Part shown: positions 61,602 to 64,000 of the stretch, in pieces
Position numbering within the stretch: the first letter of the stretch is position 1
How the letters are laid out: every line of letters begins with the position of its first letter
Assembly (NCBI RefSeq): GCF_900117415.1
Contig: NZ_FPEI01000006.1
Span: 2,294,001-2,358,000 of the forward strand
Origin: Hyphomicrobium sp. CS1BSMeth3
GTDB taxonomy: Bacteria; Pseudomonadota; Alphaproteobacteria; Rhizobiales; Hyphomicrobiaceae
Direction: 5' to 3'
Length of the DNA: 64,000 bases
Made by a program: the position numbers and the translations under genes
The notes under the pieces: model-generated
What the model was told of the DNA's origin: nothing
Database searches by the model: none
Seen by the model: the letters and a program-made list of their open reading frames with translations, nothing else

Positions 61602-62429
61602 CTAGAGGCTGACTTGCCAGCGCCAACGGAAGAGACGCCTTTCGATGAGCAGAAGCACCTCGTTCATGAGAAAGCCGATGAGACCGATGAGAAGCATGCC
61701 GACAATGACGTGCGGGACCATGATCAGCTCTGCGTAGTTGATCATCATGCGGCCGAGACCCGTGGAGATGCCCCCCGCAAGCTCCGCGGCAACAATGGTC
61801 AGCCACGCCGTTCCGAGACCAACCCGCATGCCCGCCATGATGTCCGGCATCACCGTCGGGATGACGACGTGGCGGAGAATCCAGAGCTTGCTGGCGCCGT
61901 GCACGATGCCGACTTTCCGATGGATGGGCTCGACGCGCGCAACGCCGACGAGCGTGGATGTGAAGATCGGGAAGAAGGCGCCGAGGAAGATCAGGAAGGC
62001 GAAACGCGTAAGGCCCGAGAAGAAGATGATGGCGAGGGGAATCCAGGCGATGGGTGGAATGAATCGGAATGGCTCGATGACGGCGCGCGTACCTGCGTAG
62101 AGCTTGGGGTAGAGGCCCATGAGAAGGCCTAGCGGCACGGCAAAGATGACGCCGAGGCCAAAGCCGACCAGCACACGCTCAATGCTTGCCCAGGAGTGCT
62201 CCCAGAGCGAATGTCCGGTTGTATCGCCGCGCGTGGCGAGCTGAATGAACGCATCGACGATCTGCATCGGCGCGGGGAAGAACGGCGAACCTACAGCGCG
62301 CGAGGCGAGCTGCCAGATCACCAGTGCGATCGCCAGCGATAGGACGTTCCATGCGACGATCCTGATGCCCGCGCCCATGGCCTCGGGCATGTCAGATCGA
62401 CCGGCATCTCCCTTTGTTGTCGCGGCCAT
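61602..62429 (-). CDS. ABC transporter permease (SsuC/TauC-like)
   Basis: 275 residues with about six membrane helices (IVAWNVLSLAIALVIWQLAS, WIPLAIIFFSGLTRFAFLI). The EAA loop reads VIPTVMPDIMAGMRVGLGTA. GAGGAAGAGG precedes ATG. Moves the unknown solute through the inner membrane with the two preceding components. Confidence 0.92.
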   Translation of the reverse strand: MAATTKGDAGRSDMPEAMGAGIRIVAWNVLSLAIALVIWQLASRAVGSPFFPAPMQIVDAFIQLATRGDTTGHSLWEHSWASIERVLVGFGLGVIFAVPLGLLMGLYPKLYAGTRAVIEPFRFIPPIAWIPLAIIFFSGLTRFAFLIFLGAFFPIFTSTLVGVARVEPIHRKVGIVHGASKLWILRHVVIPTVMPDIMAGMRVGLGTAWLTIVAAELAGGISTGLGRMMINYAELIMVPHVIVGMLLIGLIGFLMNEVLLLIERRLFRWRWQVSL

Positions 62430-62552
62430 TTTGGCCTCTTCCTCCCATATCGATTTGTGATTTTGATGCTACCTGCCGGGAGACAGGCGTACGCGTTGGC
62501 GCTGTGCCCTCCAGGAGCCGGCAGGGATCAGCACGTGTGCAGCTTCCAAGCA

Positions 62553-63932
62553 TCAGGCCGCTCCAGCCTGCTTGAGCGATGGCAGGAAGGTCTCCTCGAC
62601 CCACCGCGTCGTCACGGCAGCACCTGCGAAGTCCCGATGCGCCAGCACTTGCTGATGAAACGGGGCCGTGGTCGGCACGCCTGAGATCTGCAGGCGCCCG
62701 AGCGCCTCCTGCATGCGCTGTACGGCTTCGTGGCGATCCCGGCCGTGCACGATGATCTTCGCCAGAAGCGAGTCGTAGTACGGCGGCACGAGATAGCCGG
62801 AGAAGCAGTGCGTATCGATCCGCACGCCCTCGCCCGCGGGAGCGACCCACGTCTGAAGGCGCCCTGGCCGCGGCGCAAAATTCGCGCTCGCATCCTCCGC
62901 GTTGATGCGGCACTCGATGGCATGACCGGAGAGCGCCACTTCCTCTTGCGTGAAGGAGATTGGCGCGCCGGCCGCCACGCGGATCTGCTCGATCACCAGA
63001 TCGCGCCCGGTCACCATCTCGGTAACGGGATGCTCGACCTGTATGCGCGTATTCATTTCCAGGAAGTACCAGCGCTGCGTGTCGTCATCGAAGACGAACT
63101 CGACCGTACCTGCACCGACATAGCCGACATGCCGGGCCAGCCGGACGGCCGCATCGGCAAGCTCCTGGCGCAACTTTGCATCTATCACCGGCGATGGCGC
63201 TTCCTCGATCAGTTTCTGATGCCGGCGCTGCGTCGAGCAATCGCGCTCGCCCAGATGCACGATGTTCCCGTGCTTGTCGCCGAGGACCTGAATTTCGATA
63301 TGCCGCGCACGCTCGATGAATTTCTCGACGTAGAGCGATGGATCGCCGAAAGCGGCCTGGGCTTCTGCCGCGGCGGCCGCAAGCTGTGAAATGAACTCCT
63401 CGTCCCGGCGCACGACGCGCATACCGCGTCCGCCGCCGCCGGCACTGGCCTTGATCAGCACCGGATAGCCGTGCGTCCGTGCGAACGCGCGCGCGCTGTC
63501 GGGATTGTCCACGCGCCCCGAGCCGGGCACGCGAGGAACACCCACTTCCTCGGCCAGCTTTACCGCGGACAGCTTGTCGCCCATGACCTCGATGGCCTCG
63601 GGCCCGGGGCCGATAAAGGTAAGGCCTGCCTCGGCGCACATGCGTGAGAACTGGGCGCGCTCGGACAGAAAGCCATATCCGGGATGAACGGCCTCGCAGC
63701 CCGTGCCGGCAGCGGCGGTCACCAGCAGCTCCGGTCGCAGGTAGCTCTGTGAGGCCGATGCCGGACCGATACACACCGCGCGGGTCGCCATGCTGGCTGC
63801 AAGGCTGTCGCGATCGGCCTCGGATACGGCAACGACGCTCTCGATGCCGAGTTGCTGGCAGGCGCGCACGACGCGAACGGCAATCTCGCCGCGGTTGGCA
63901 ATCAGGATCCTCTTGAAGGGCGCGGCCGCCAT
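62553..63932 (-). CDS. Biotin carboxylase (AccC-like) of the split carboxylase
   Basis: 459 residues. Carboxylates biotin on the carrier using ATP and bicarbonate. N-terminal FKRILIANRGEIAVRVVRAC; ATP-grasp glycine loop LIKASAGGGGRGMRVV; carbamate/biotin region YFLEMNTRIQVEHPVTEMVT. Start 63932, four bases after the carrier gene stop, so the two are coupled. It could be the housekeeping acetyl-CoA carboxylase subunit, but its operon links it to an OadA-like carboxyltransferase instead. Confidence 0.93.
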   Translation of the reverse strand: MAAAPFKRILIANRGEIAVRVVRACQQLGIESVVAVSEADRDSLAASMATRAVCIGPASASQSYLRPELLVTAAAGTGCEAVHPGYGFLSERAQFSRMCAEAGLTFIGPGPEAIEVMGDKLSAVKLAEEVGVPRVPGSGRVDNPDSARAFARTHGYPVLIKASAGGGGRGMRVVRRDEEFISQLAAAAAEAQAAFGDPSLYVEKFIERARHIEIQVLGDKHGNIVHLGERDCSTQRRHQKLIEEAPSPVIDAKLRQELADAAVRLARHVGYVGAGTVEFVFDDDTQRWYFLEMNTRIQVEHPVTEMVTGRDLVIEQIRVAAGAPISFTQEEVALSGHAIECRINAEDASANFAPRPGRLQTWVAPAGEGVRIDTHCFSGYLVPPYYDSLLAKIIVHGRDRHEAVQRMQEALGRLQISGVPTTAPFHQQVLAHRDFAGAAVTTRWVEETFLPSLKQAGAA

Positions 63933-63936
63933 GCGT

Positions 63937-64000
63937 TCAGCCCTTGCTCGGCTTGACGCAGATCAGCACCTGATCGAATTCAACGAGCCCGCTGTTCTCC
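63937..64000 (-). CDS. Biotin carboxyl carrier protein, C-terminus only (gene leaves the window)
   Basis: Only the last 21 residues are visible: ENSGLVEFDQVLICVKPSKG and stop. This matches the C-terminus of biotinyl-lipoyl domains (V-E-x-G-x-P-V-E-F-D-Q-x-L). Its stop lies 4 bases before the biotin carboxylase ATG. The biotinyl Lys (MKM) is outside the window. Confidence 0.7.
   Translation of the reverse strand, partial: ENSGLVEFDQVLICVKPSKG

Noticed and set aside
1-64000. CRISPR array, rRNA operon or prophage structural genes
   Set aside because: No regularly spaced repeats, no rRNA signature sequences and no phage structural genes were seen.

Overview
High-GC DNA whose gene content fits an alphaproteobacterium, probably of the order Hyphomicrobiales. 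Indicators are a DegP / response regulator / kinase / glnE run, an lptC-lptA fusion followed by lptB and rpoN, a short RNase D, a 58-residue YdcH-like protein and REP-like CCTCCCCCTTGTGGGGAGG palindromes. The genus cannot be fixed from the sequence. The window opens inside selD and closes inside a biotin carrier protein gene.

Region 1 (1-22995) is core chromosome: selD (partial), pyrF with an FMN reductase, a secreted trypsin-like protease, and degP with a two-component system and glnE. An EF-hand protein follows, then an ECF sigma factor, a candidate membrane anti-sigma factor and a periplasmic metal-sensor-like protein. Next come a membrane-anchored spermidine-synthase-like protein, a HAD hydrolase, ydcH and rnd, then the LPS-export genes (lptC-lptA fusion, lptB), rpoN and tRNA-Lys(TTT).

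Region 2 (about 23063-52858) looks like an accessory island. It lies beside tRNA-Lys and is bounded by a direct repeat: a truncated copy of the 3' end of a Crp/Fnr gene on the left (23063-23299) and the intact gene on the right (52649-53338). It carries a copper/heavy-metal resistance block (multicopper oxidase, small periplasmic protein, RND pump and adaptor, kinase, response regulator). Two promoters in this block share a TGAAAC-N4-TGAAAC-type motif. A patch of small secreted proteins, a LuxR regulator, a TPR protein, an AlkZ/YcaQ-type glycosylase and at least two ABC ATPase relics follows. The last part is a catabolic locus: XRE-cupin regulator, amidohydrolase, CobW GTPase, dimethylglycine/sarcosine-dehydrogenase-like flavoprotein and ThDP enzyme, divergent from a five-gene Dpp/Opp-type importer. 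No integrase is visible.

Region 3 (52649-58245) is a compact cluster for oxygen-independent ubiquinone biosynthesis: a Crp/Fnr (Dnr-like) regulator, UbiX, UbiD, UbiT, UbiU and UbiV. A TTGAC-N4-GTTAA site lies between the divergent ubiD and ubiT genes.

Region 4 (58294-64000) is one minus-strand operon. It encodes biotin carrier protein, biotin carboxylase, a Tau/Ssu-type ABC importer (permease, ATPase, binding protein) and a pyruvate-carboxylase-B-like carboxyltransferase. This looks like a split biotin-dependent carboxylase dedicated to an imported substrate.
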